NCBI RefSeq assembly: GCF_000314995.1
Contig: NZ_BAEO01000065.1
Span: 248,001 to 312,000, forward strand
DNA length: 64,000 nucleotides
Direction: 5' to 3'
Source: Paraglaciecola arctica BSs20135
GTDB taxonomy: Bacteria > Pseudomonadota > Gammaproteobacteria > Enterobacterales > Alteromonadaceae
In this document: positions 17,863 to 25,391 of the stretch, piece by piece
Position numbering within the stretch: position 1 is the stretch's first letter
How the letters are laid out: every line of letters begins with the position of its first letter
Position numbers and translations under genes: made by a program
Notes under the pieces: generated by a model
What the model saw: only the letters and a program-made list of their open reading frames with translations
What the model was told of the DNA's origin: nothing
Database searches by the model: none

Positions 17863-18585
17863 TTATGCAATTTTTGACGCTAAATATTCAGCTAACTGTC
17901 TAGATTGCTCTATTGGCAACATATGCCCAGCGTTTTCAATTAACGTCATATCACTATTAGTTAGTTGTTTATGCATGGCAAGCATGGTTGATTTATCCAC
18001 AAAGTTATCTTCTTCGCCACTGACTAAATGAATAGGAAAAGCACATTTAGCTAAGGATGGCAGCAAGTTTGTTCTTGGTTGAGTTGCAGCAATTTGTGCA
18101 GCCAAAACCGCAGCGCCTAGATCCTGCTCCATTTGTTTTACGATATTCAAATATTCACTATGCTGATGATGGCTGTTATGAAAAAAATGCTTTAAACGCT
18201 TTTCAGTCATGCCAGTGTATTGTTTATTTTTAATCAACTTAAGCAATTGTTGCCTTTGCTGAATTTCATCCTTAGGTAATTCGTCACATGCGCTGCCAAT
18301 AAGCGTTAGAGATGCAATTCTGTTTTTGTTTTCTATAGCAGTCAGCGCAGCAATGTATCCTCCCATGGAATACCCTACCAAATGCACAGGTTGCTCAAAA
18401 TAAGCTAAACGGTCTGTGCTTAACATTTTCATTTGCGCTAAATCTTCAGCCCACTGCAAAGGAACAAAAGCTCGCATGGGAATATCTAGATGCTGCCAAC
18501 ATGAATTAAAAATCCTTTCATCACACAATGTGCCAGGAAAAAAGACTACAGGTTGGTCAATTAGGTAAGTTGTATTATTTGGCAA
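17863..18585 (-). CDS. Alpha/beta hydrolase of the BioH/MenH type
   Basis: A 240-residue cytoplasmic alpha/beta hydrolase. Nucleophile elbow GYSMGG near residue 73, acid in GEEDNFVD near 193, and histidine in NAGHMLPIEQ near 222 make a full catalytic triad. The start FFPGTLCDERIF carries the oxyanion-type turn. The substrate cannot be told from sequence; esterase or thioesterase activity is likely. It lies divergent to mutY with a gap of about 90 bp and 100 bp from trmB. Confidence 0.85.
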   Translation of the reverse strand: MPNNTTYLIDQPVVFFPGTLCDERIFNSCWQHLDIPMRAFVPLQWAEDLAQMKMLSTDRLAYFEQPVHLVGYSMGGYIAALTAIENKNRIASLTLIGSACDELPKDEIQQRQQLLKLIKNKQYTGMTEKRLKHFFHNSHHQHSEYLNIVKQMEQDLGAAVLAAQIAATQPRTNLLPSLAKCAFPIHLVSGEEDNFVDKSTMLAMHKQLTNSDMTLIENAGHMLPIEQSRQLAEYLASKIA

Positions 18586-18673
18586 TCGATTCTCAAGTGA
18601 ACTATTTCAAGTTTGTTGAGGTATTATACCGTTCTGCAAAAAGAATTACCTAAGAACAACAGATCCTTACAGG

Positions 18674-19741
18674 GTGCAAAATAATATTAAATCTACTAAT
18701 CAATCCTTCAGTCAAAGAGTTTTAACTTGGTTCGACCTTAATGGTAGAAAAAACTTGCCTTGGCAGCTAAATAAAACGCCCTACACAGTTTGGGTATCTG
18801 AAATAATGTTACAACAGACTCAGGTAAAAACGGTTATCCCCTATTACCAAGCATTTATGCAGCGTTTTCCTGATGTATTAAGTTTAGCCAACGCACCTCA
18901 AGATGAAGTGCTACACCATTGGACTGGTTTAGGCTATTACGCCCGCGCTAGGAATTTGCAAAAAGCAGCGCAAATTATTAGAGATGAACATCAAGGGGCA
19001 TTCCCCGAACAGATAGAACAACTAATAGCCTTGCCTGGCATTGGTCGCTCGACTGCTGCTGCTATTTTATCTCTGGCCTGTGGTCAGCACCACAGTATTC
19101 TCGATGGTAATGTTAAACGTGTTTTAGCCCGTTATTTTGCTGTTGAAGGTTGGCCTGGCAATAAAAAAGTCGAAACTGATTTATGGCAGTACGCTGATAG
19201 TTTAACTCCTAAAAACAGAACGGCAGACTACACTCAAGCCATGATGGACATGGGTGCAACACTCTGCACCCGCAGCAAGCCACAATGTGACATCTGCCCC
19301 CTACACACAGACTGCTTAGCCTTTGTGCAAGGAAGGCAAACTGAGTTGCCACATAAAAAACCCAAAAAGACGATCCCAATACGCTCTACTATTATGCTAA
19401 TCCCCATGTGGCAAAAACAGCTGTTGATATACAAACGCCCACCATCAGGATTATGGGGTGGACTATGGGGATTCCACGAAGTTGAACATGCACAACAAAT
19501 TGTTGAACGGGCCGCTAGCCTAGGGTTTAACGATATCCAGCAACAAACACTCAGCCCTTTTCGGCACACCTTCAGCCATTTTCATTTAGACATTCAACCT
19601 GTTGTTCTGCACTTAAAACAACAACCCATTGGCCAAGTAATGGAAGACACCCAAATGTGGTACGACTTAACAGAACCACAAAATGTTGGATTAGCCGCGC
19701 CAACTAAGAAACTATTTAGTACAATCAATACATCATTTTAA
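18674..19741 (+). CDS. mutY: A/G-specific adenine DNA glycosylase
   Basis: A 355-residue MutY, which removes adenine mispaired with 8-oxoguanine; it works with MutM, encoded in this window at 52.8 kb. The GTG start gives the typical MutY N-terminus (MQ...[25 protein letters not shown] in adjoining pieces). The HhH-GPD fold has the helix-hairpin-helix with [13 protein letters not shown] near 120 and the catalytic Asp in SILDGNVKR near 139. The 4Fe-4S loop has C-x6-C-x2-C-x5-C at about 197-213. The C-terminal MutT-like domain recognises 8-oxoG. yggX follows after 23 bp. Confidence 0.96.
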   Translation: MQNNIKSTNQSFSQRVLTWFDLNGRKNLPWQLNKTPYTVWVSEIMLQQTQVKTVIPYYQAFMQRFPDVLSLANAPQDEVLHHWTGLGYYARARNLQKAAQIIRDEHQGAFPEQIEQLIALPGIGRSTAAAILSLACGQHHSILDGNVKRVLARYFAVEGWPGNKKVETDLWQYADSLTPKNRTADYTQAMMDMGATLCTRSKPQCDICPLHTDCLAFVQGRQTELPHKKPKKTIPIRSTIMLIPMWQKQLLIYKRPPSGLWGGLWGFHEVEHAQQIVERAASLGFNDIQQQTLSPFRHTFSHFHLDIQPVVLHLKQQPIGQVMEDTQMWYDLTEPQNVGLAAPTKKLFSTINTSF

Positions 19742-19764
19742 TTAACCGGTTTGATTAGAACATT

Positions 19765-20037
19765 ATGAGCAGAACAGTATTTTGTCAGCGCCTACAAAAA
19801 GAAGCAGATGGTCTGGATTTTCAACTTTATCCTGGTGAGCTTGGTAAGAAGATTTTCGACAATATTTGCAAAGAAGCATGGACCGATTGGCAAAAGAAAC
19901 AAACCATGCTGATCAACGAAAATAAACTCAACATGATGGAGCCAACCGCTAGAACATTTCTAGAAACCCAAATGAAAGGTTATTTATTCGAAGGTAAAGA
20001 ACCTGATATCGAAGGTTACGTACCACCAAAAAGCTAA
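19765..20037 (+). CDS. yggX: Probable Fe(2+)-trafficking protein
   Basis: A 90-residue YggX, the usual length. It is a cytoplasmic protein linked to iron-sulfur cluster protection and repair after oxidative stress. The start ([16 protein letters not shown]) carries the conserved cysteine, followed by [13 protein letters not shown] and the end motif MKGYLFEG. The mutY-yggX pair is conserved in gammaproteobacteria; MutY needs an iron-sulfur cluster, which fits the coupling. Confidence 0.96.
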   Translation: MSRTVFCQRLQKEADGLDFQLYPGELGKKIFDNICKEAWTDWQKKQTMLINENKLNMMEPTARTFLETQMKGYLFEGKEPDIEGYVPPKS

Positions 20038-20147
20038 AACAATCAGACTTTAAAGCAACAGTTAACCCCAACTTAGCTGTTTTAGTAGAGATTTTGCGCA
20101 ATCTATCAACAATCTGCAAAATTTAACTAACTTTCTATAAAAAGGGG

Positions 20148-20176
20148 TTGACTTAAAAGCCCTAAATCCGTTTAAT
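20148..20176 (+). promoter_or_regulatory. Sigma-70 promoter of tRNA-Phe
   Basis: TTGACT at 20148-20153, a spacer of 17 bp and TTTAAT at 20171-20176, then a GC-rich discriminator (ACGCACCC) as in stable-RNA promoters under stringent control. The tRNA begins about 50 bp downstream. Confidence 0.75.
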
Positions 20177-20232
20177 ACGCACCCTCAGCGAAACGGACGC
20201 AGTCTTTAAAGACAAACTCTTGTTAAGTTGAT

Positions 20233-20308
20233 GCCCAGATAGCTCAGTTGGTAGAGCAGAGGATTGAAAATCCTCGTGTCCTTGGTTCGATTCCGAGTCT
20301 GGGCACCA
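20233..20308 (+). tRNA. tRNA-Phe (GAA)
   Basis: A 76-base tRNA with encoded CCA. Acceptor arms GCCCAGA and TCTGGGC, D stem GCTC/GAGC, anticodon stem GAGGA/TCCTC with loop TTGAAAA (anticodon GAA), variable loop GTGTC, T arm CTTGG-TTCGATT-CCGAG. Almost identical in layout to E. coli tRNA-Phe. From base 20260 to 20353 the sequence is repeated exactly at 25159-25252, so this gene is the insertion site of a genomic island. Confidence 0.98.
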
Positions 20309-20353
20309 TTATTCTAGAAGCCCTGAACAGCAATGTTCGGGGTTTTTTAGTTT
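20260..20353 (+). repeat. Left attachment-site repeat of the tRNA-Phe island
   Basis: The 94 bases that cover the anticodon stem to CCA of tRNA-Phe, its terminator and a few further bases. They are identical to 25159-25252. Before and after the repeat the two places share no sequence, which marks the ends of the duplication and makes it the expected product of site-specific integration in a tRNA gene. Confidence 0.93.
20321..20348 (+). terminator. Rho-independent terminator of tRNA-Phe
   Basis: CCCTGAAC, loop, GTTCGGGG and a run of six T, 12 bases after the tRNA CCA end. An identical copy lies at 25220-25247 in the right repeat. Confidence 0.9.
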
Positions 20354-20795
20354 CTGAGATAGCAGCATTCACTTCGTTCACCGCAATCCATTGCGGATTT
20401 TCGATTGGTATCCATGGCGATTGCACTACAAAAGTGAATAGATGATTGGCGAACATATAGTCGAGAAAACGTCAAAAGCATCGGCTTTGCCGACAAAGAA
20501 AATAAAGCTACCTCTTCATGCATATAAAGCAAGCAGGAAACCGGCTATGAGCAGGCAAAAAAGTCGATTTATTGAATCAAAGTGTCTGGCCTCATAGATT
20601 AGCCAAGGCTTAATATATTATTTAAGAATCAGCAGCGCGCTTAATCAGTAATTCGATTATGAAGGTTAATGATTATCTCTTTGAAAGGATGGCAGCGTAA
20701 TTAATTTAAAATAAGCGACAATTGTGAACAGAGTTGATAAATAATTATTTTAATGCCGTAATGCTCACTCAAAAAGCTATTTAAGGATGGAAAGC
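20354..20795. other. Gene-free left end of the island
   Basis: About 440 bases between the left repeat and the lipoprotein start, where an integrase would be expected in a complete island. No supported gene is present on either strand. There are small hairpins only (for example CGGCTTTGCCG near 20481). The last part is AT-rich and may hold the promoter of the lipoprotein gene. Confidence 0.6.
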
Positions 20796-21425
20796 ATGAC
20801 AAAAATAATCACATTATTTATTGCGGCGCTAATAACAGGTTGCACTTCTTACACCCCATATGAAAAACAAATCCCTAGCTTAAATAAAACTCATAAGGAA
20901 CCAGTTTATTTTTCTGTTCTTGATCAAAGGGAAAGGATACAGAAAAAAAGAAAACCTAATAGCTTCATTGGTGTTTATCGGGTTTCTTTTGGCATACCAG
21001 TAAGCAAAACCATCAAAGATATTACTGATCCAAAAGACCCTCGTAAAAACGACACTCTTGCAGAGTTTATTCAGGCTAGAGTGGTGGATGGTATCAAAAA
21101 TGCTGGCGGTGAATTTAAAGTCAGAGACCTTAACAGATATCCAGATACCGATTTTATTAAAAAAGATATGAAGGATGGCAACGTAAATAAATGGGTAATA
21201 ATGAAAATCAAGGAGTGGTATTTCAGCACTGATATGCACTTTAACACTAGTTTTAACTTTGACTCTGACGTTGAAGTACTGGTTTACAACTCCGATGCTA
21301 AAGTTATCTTCCAAGAAGTCTTTAAGAATAGGGATATAATTGATGAAAACTCAGATAGGCATAACGACATACTGAGGGCCTACAAAAGTAAGCTGCAAGA
21401 GATTTTTAATTCAATTGAAATATAA
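20796..21425 (+). CDS. Orphan lipoprotein in the tRNA-Phe island
   Basis: About 209 residues from ATG 20796, which has TAAGGA 8-9 bp upstream (an ATG 9 bp earlier overlaps that site). The N-terminus is a lipoprotein signal peptide with lipobox ITGC at about Cys16. The mature protein is mixed alpha/beta, rich in Lys, Asp and Asn: FSVLDQRERIQ near 38, a helical segment LAEFIQARVVDGIKNAGGEF near 87, and a strand pair SFNFDSDVEVLVYN near 155. This layout recalls envelope lipoproteins of the YajG/DUF type, but no family can be named. It is the first gene inside the island and is probably cargo. Confidence 0.72.
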   Translation: MTKIITLFIAALITGCTSYTPYEKQIPSLNKTHKEPVYFSVLDQRERIQKKRKPNSFIGVYRVSFGIPVSKTIKDITDPKDPRKNDTLAEFIQARVVDGIKNAGGEFKVRDLNRYPDTDFIKKDMKDGNVNKWVIMKIKEWYFSTDMHFNTSFNFDSDVEVLVYNSDAKVIFQEVFKNRDIIDENSDRHNDILRAYKSKLQEIFNSIEI

Positions 21426-21536
21426 ACGTTTTGTCACTTATGCACTGCATAAATACACATTAAAGACCTGAGGTGTCACCCATAAGTCAGCCGTTGTCAA
21501 CAGTGCGATAAAAGTCGGATCGCTTTTTATATAGAC

Positions 21537-21893
21537 AATTAGCAGGACAGCCATAGTAAGAAGGCAAGAGAATCAACTTAGCCGAAAACAGTTTTGGCAC
21601 TAACATGGCTGTCCATGTAATTAGAAATCATTTTATTTTTAGTGGGCAATACAAATTCAGACTCCTTTTTATATTAAAATAGGCAAGGCGCTTGCTTTTG
21701 ACTTTCTCTCGACTCAAGGCTCGCCAATTATCAGGTGAATTTAGTAGGGCATTTAACACGGATGTTAAATGAGTTTGCCATTGCCGGGAGCAAATGCAAA
21801 CGACCTGCTAAATTTGCCTGATAATTGGAAGAAGAGCATTGCCCTCGAGCGGCATTTTTTGCTTACTTTTTGTTGCTGTAGGCAAAAAGTAAG
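21537..21893. repeat. Composite structured repeat, copy A
   Basis: Three structured modules in a row. (1) 21537-21623, bounded by a perfect inverted repeat GGACAGCCAT/ATGGCTGTCC. (2) 21666-21828, with 25-base arms (CCAATTATCAGG... at 21724-21748 and its near-complement at 21804-21828, three mismatches) around an inner hairpin GCATTTAAC/GTTAAATG. (3) 21862-21893, a perfect 11-bp hairpin CTTACTTTTTG/CAAAAAGTAAG. Modules 1 and 2 recur as copy B at 22861. No coding function is supported. Confidence 0.8.
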
Positions 21894-22211
21894 TCGGACG
21901 AAAGGGATTTCGTTTGAAAAAAGCTAAGGATAGCGGTGCTCGTCAGAGCATTAATTTCCCAAAAGACGAATTACGAAGGCATGATAATTCGATCTCTGCA
22001 ACTGCCTGAGTATTGTTAACGATTTATCTGAGGAAAAATGCGAAGGAATCAAAAGGCGAGTTTCCCTTTACAGCCGCACCACTAATCAAATTTTTATGTG
22101 CAACAAATAAGGATCTTTTTTTCGTCATTTAAAAAAGTATCTCTTTACCCTAAACCTGCGTTTTCAGAACCAATAAGCTCAAATCTCATATTAATAATTT
22201 GGAGAGTTATC

Positions 22212-22427
22212 ATGCTTAAAGAAAATATAAAAACGTTCGACGATGATGGACAGTTAATAGAAGGATATCGGGTTATGACAGGGAAAAGAGAACTTCACCA
22301 AGTCATATATTTTAAGGATAAAAAAGAATCAGATACAACGATTTATGAGCTGGGTCAAAAAGACTCGGTGATGCTTCGTTACGCTGAGCTGATAGTTTGG
22401 CAAATGAGTGCAGGTAGACATATTTAG
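22212..22427 (+). CDS. Small protein of unknown function
   Basis: A 71-residue protein starting at ATG 22212 with a GGAGAG ribosome site 6 bp upstream; earlier in-frame starts lack one. It is soluble, with no signal peptide or membrane segment. It starts LKENIKTFDDDGQLIEGYRV and has a charged middle (YFKDKKESDTTIYELGQ). No family is recognised. It lies between the two composite repeats inside the tRNA-Phe island, with its own ribosome site, so it is likely a real cargo gene. Confidence 0.5.
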   Translation: MLKENIKTFDDDGQLIEGYRVMTGKRELHQVIYFKDKKESDTTIYELGQKDSVMLRYAELIVWQMSAGRHI

Positions 22428-22629
22428 CCAAAGACTTAGGGGGCGGTTACAATCTCTGTGACCTGTGTCACTTAGTACCGTCGCCCTAGCTTTTGTTACA
22501 CACCTGCAACTTCAGAAACTTTTATAGCAATAATTTTCCCGTTTTGACGAGATAGAAATCAAGCCTTTTCAATATTGTTCAGATTGCGTAAGGTACTATT
22601 ATGATTATCGGTTATGTATATGCAAAGTA

Positions 22630-22866
22630 ATGGACGAACTACAAATATATCAAAGTGATAATGGCGCTTTAGAGTTAGATGCGACTGTCAAAGATGAAAG
22701 CGTTTGGCTTACACAACAGCAAATGGCAGATTTGTTCGATACTAAAAGGCCTGCTATCACTAAGCACCTTGGGAATATATTTAAGTCTGGGGAATTAGAT
22801 AGAGAAAGCACATGTTCCATTTTGGAACACATGGCTGAACATGGGCAAAAATACAAAAATAATTAA
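22630..22866 (+). pseudogene. RhuM-family gene cut short by a repeat element
   Basis: Only 78 residues. The sequence matches the N-terminus of RhuM-type proteins of mobile islands: ALELDATVKDESVWLTQQQMADLF near residues 14-37 (two adjoining pieces), then KHLGNIFKSGELDRES. This N-terminal part is a helix-turn-helix-like domain. Whole family members run to about 300 residues or more. Here homology ends at about residue 73 and the frame stops exactly where composite repeat copy B starts (22861), so the rest was lost when the repeat came in or by deletion next to it. A short remnant protein could still be made. Confidence 0.75.
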
Positions 22867-23122
22867 CAGGACAGCCATAGTAAGAAGGCAAGAGAATCAA
22901 CTTAGCCGAAAACAGTTTTGGCACTAACATGGCTGTCCATGTAATTAATTGTTTTTATATTAAAATAAGCAAGGCGCATGCTTTTGACTTTCTCTCGACT
23001 CAAGGCTCGCCATTTATCAGGTGAATTTAGTAGGGCATTTAACACGGATGTTAAATGAGTTTGCCATTGCCGGGAGCAAGTGCAAAAGCCACTAACATGA
23101 CTGTCCATGGAATTGATAATTG
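22861..23122. repeat. Composite structured repeat, copy B
   Basis: Module 1 (22861-22947, inverted ends GGACAGCCAT at 22869 and ATGGCTGTCC at 22929) is identical to copy A over about 80 bases. Module 2 (22951-23086) has only a few changes against copy A, and the about 45 bases that separate the modules in copy A are absent. Then 23087-23122 repeats the right end of module 1 in a diverged form (GCCACTAACATGACTGTCCA). The element touches the end of the cut RhuM gene. Confidence 0.8.
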
Positions 23123-23132
23123 TACAACGGCG

Positions 23133-24695
23133 CTAATCTGTCTTAATCACTAAATTTTGAATATTAATGTCAAATTTCTCTTGGATTTCAGAAATAATTT
23201 TAATAGATTTTTGTTCGATTTCGATGAGTTGTTCTTCATCTAAATACTGAAGAAACATCGCTCTTTTTCTTTTTGAGACTGTTCCGCCACCACTAACAAT
23301 TATTGACACTAGAGTGTCTAATTTCATGTTAGGAATATCTTCAATTTGATCCATTGATTTTTTGATGATGTCGAAAACTAATAGCAAGCATATTTCTTCA
23401 ATCAGATCGTTTGAGATTGCAAAGTTCATCATCTCGTAGACAAATTTCACATGTTCTGTGTAATCAGGAAAACGATACATGTAGTCGATATCATTATTAA
23501 TAATAATTCCATTGCCATTTTCTGCGTCTAGTTCCCAGTCTAGCATCGCCATAATTGGCTTAGAAATCGATTCAAGAACCTCGTCGTACCTTTCTGTATT
23601 CTTTAAAATTGCGGCTGAAATAGGAATAATGAATTTATGAGCAGGCTCTCTTTGCTTCATAACATCATGGATGAGATAACGATGTATTCTGCCATTACCA
23701 TCATCAAATGGGTGTATGTAAACTTCAGCGAAAGATATAACGGCTGCATGAATTAACGAAGGAATTTTACCATCGAGCATAAGATTGTCGTGTGTTCTGA
23801 GCAAACCGCTCATCATGCTTTCTAGCTGTTCAGCTTTAGCGCCTACATAATGAACGTCTTCATCCACAATTCCGTATTTTTGAATGGTAGTACCAACATA
23901 AATCTCTATTGTTCTGTAGTCTGAGGCACGCACATTTTCAGCAACAATTTGGTTTTGAATATCAATCAGTTTATCTTTTGATAACTCAAATAACCCTGCG
24001 TTTTTAATGGCATTGAGAAACCGTTGCATCCTTTTTTTGTCAGGCTTTTCATTTTCAATTTCCGTAGAAGAACGGGTTTCTTTTGTATATAAATAGTTTA
24101 TAGAACGGCCGATAACATCTGCCGAAATAGTCTTACCTAACCTTTGTACTTCTTCATAGGCTGTTTGATATACGTCCGTTTCGGAAAGCTTAACGATTTC
24201 TGGTGTTTTACGAACAGTTGGGCAAAAATCCTTTGTTCCGATAGCGTTGTTTACAACTCTAGTTCGTTTGTCTCGGACGCCTTCAGTAAGCGTAAAATAG
24301 AATCTATCATCGAACAGTTGAACATAATTACCAGATGTAAGCGCTGACAAGTCTAGGCGTTTATTTGTGAGCCATTCATACAAATACCAAATAACGCGGT
24401 TTAACTGCGCCATGGGTTTGTCAGCGATAAATGCTGTCAGTTCTTTTTCGTCTACGACTTTAAATATTGCTGCAAAAAAATGTAAGCGAATACCTTGATA
24501 CTTTATTGCGGCCAGCATATTTTCGTATGGTGTTGATAAATTTTTTCGGGATTTAGGTAAGACGAGTCGTTTAGAGGCACCATATGTAACAGTCTTCTCT
24601 ACGTCAGAGTCCATATCTTGATATACTTCTAAACCTAACTTGGGTAGAAGTAAGTTGTAGTGTTGATTGAGAAATGTATAGCCGACTGGATTCAT
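23133..24695 (-). CDS. Fic family protein, class II (AMPylase type)
   Basis: A 520-residue cytoplasmic Fic protein. The catalytic motif HPFDDGNGRIHR (HxFx[D/E]GNGRxxR) has its His at about residue 328. An inhibitory helix motif [S/T]xxxE[G/N] is present before it as STEIEN at about 209-214, which puts it in class II, where the glutamate blocks ATP until released. Fic enzymes transfer AMP (or other phosphate-containing groups) to Ser, Thr or Tyr of target proteins. The C-terminal 150 residues are helical and may hold a winged helix (KRKRAMFLQYLDEEQLIEI). No toxin-antitoxin partner gene is adjacent. It is the largest gene of the island. Confidence 0.9.
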   Translation of the reverse strand: MNPVGYTFLNQHYNLLLPKLGLEVYQDMDSDVEKTVTYGASKRLVLPKSRKNLSTPYENMLAAIKYQGIRLHFFAAIFKVVDEKELTAFIADKPMAQLNRVIWYLYEWLTNKRLDLSALTSGNYVQLFDDRFYFTLTEGVRDKRTRVVNNAIGTKDFCPTVRKTPEIVKLSETDVYQTAYEEVQRLGKTISADVIGRSINYLYTKETRSSTEIENEKPDKKRMQRFLNAIKNAGLFELSKDKLIDIQNQIVAENVRASDYRTIEIYVGTTIQKYGIVDEDVHYVGAKAEQLESMMSGLLRTHDNLMLDGKIPSLIHAAVISFAEVYIHPFDDGNGRIHRYLIHDVMKQREPAHKFIIPISAAILKNTERYDEVLESISKPIMAMLDWELDAENGNGIIINNDIDYMYRFPDYTEHVKFVYEMMNFAISNDLIEEICLLLVFDIIKKSMDQIEDIPNMKLDTLVSIIVSGGGTVSKRKRAMFLQYLDEEQLIEIEQKSIKIISEIQEKFDINIQNLVIKTD

Positions 24696-24800
24696 ATTTA
24701 TATTTTATTTGAGTAAGGAGCTTTATTTTTAAAGTGAGATGATGCATATTGAGTTTTATAGGGATATGCTCATTTCCCAGCTTTCCCAGCCGTTCACATT

Positions 24801-24870
24801 TTCACTTATATTTCCAGATTTCACTTACAACTTTCGAAATCCACTTACAAATCAAAATATCACTTATAAA
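24801..24870 (-). promoter_or_regulatory. Iteron-like array upstream of the Fic gene
   Basis: Four direct copies of TTRTAAGTGR on the minus strand (plus strand TCACTTAYAA) beginning at 24802, 24821, 24841 and 24860, so at a steady step of 19-20 bp, about two helix turns. They lie 107-175 bp upstream of the Fic start. Such phased repeats are usual for operators bound by several regulator dimers or for replication iterons. What binds is unknown; autoregulation by the Fic protein is a guess. Confidence 0.6.
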
Positions 24871-25158
24871 TTTCAATTTCTAGTTATTATTTTAATAACT
24901 ACTTATACACCTTGTTTGTGTTAAATCGAGCAAGAAGCTAAGTATTTAGATGTAATATCACTTTACTTTTGATCGCTAAAATCAAGCATCATTCATTTCA
25001 TAATCCTTTAATATATTGATACAAAGAGTGTGATTAAGCTTGCTACATCATAGTGTTTCATGTGTGACGATTATTTGCCTGCGTCACACTTTTGTTACAA
25101 ACCAATTCGCTTACAGCCCTTTATTTATAAGCGCCCTATCATTTGACACCCTCTGTCA
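24871..25158. other. Gene-free right end of the island
   Basis: AT-rich, no supported gene. There is one hairpin, GTGTGACG/CGTCACAC with a 12-base loop at 25062-25089 followed by TTTTG, which could be a weak terminator reading rightward. The right attachment repeat starts directly after. Confidence 0.5.
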
Positions 25159-25252
25159 AGGATTGAAAATCCTCGTGTCCTTGGTTCGATTCCGAGTCTG
25201 GGCACCATTATTCTAGAAGCCCTGAACAGCAATGTTCGGGGTTTTTTAGTTT
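25159..25252 (+). repeat. Right attachment-site repeat (tRNA-Phe fragment and terminator)
   Basis: An exact copy of 20260-20353: the 3' part of tRNA-Phe from the anticodon stem, the CCA end and the terminator hairpin (25220-25247). The 5' half of the tRNA is missing, so it cannot make a tRNA. It marks the chromosomal junction of the island; the carboxylesterase gene follows about 140 bp later. Confidence 0.93.
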
Positions 25253-25391
25253 TAAAACCTAAATTTATTATTCAAACCCACTCTTCTAACAAATAAATGT
25301 ACATTTGAGCCGAATTTAACGATATTAGATTTATTGAGAATACCCGCCTGCTTAATCTTGGGCCAACAGCATTTATTAAAGGTTGCCTAAA

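Larger units (their letters stand above)
20260..25252. mobile_element. Small genomic island in tRNA-Phe, integrase not present
   Basis: About 5 kb bounded by exact 94-bp direct repeats, the left one in an intact tRNA-Phe and the right one a tRNA fragment with terminator. Contents: an orphan lipoprotein, a 71-residue unknown protein, a cut-short RhuM-type gene, two copies of a composite structured repeat and a Fic gene. These genes are unlike the housekeeping genes on both sides, and gene density drops. No tyrosine recombinase, excisionase or transposase reading frame is visible, so this is a decayed or non-autonomous element, or one moved by a helper integrase. Confidence 0.85.

Noticed and set aside
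20244-20456. Open frames on both strands across the tRNA
   Set aside because: They overlap tRNA-Phe and its terminator; proteins here are artefacts.
22428-22629. Imperfect inverted repeat near 22436-22492 as a terminator or riboswitch
   Set aside because: The arms (about TAGGGGGCGGT and ACCGTCGCCCTA) are mismatched, with a long loop and no T run; too weak to call.
22902-23108. Minus-strand open frame of 68 codons
   Set aside because: It lies wholly in composite repeat copy B and starts and ends with the same MDSHVS string, which comes from the duplicated repeat end. No ribosome site.
24801-24870. CRISPR-like array upstream of the Fic gene
   Set aside because: Repeats are only about 10 bp with 10-bp gaps; they fit an operator or iterons and not CRISPR.
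24739-24924. Plus-strand open frame of 61 codons
   Set aside because: It runs through the iteron-like array, has low-complexity AT-rich sequence and no family likeness.
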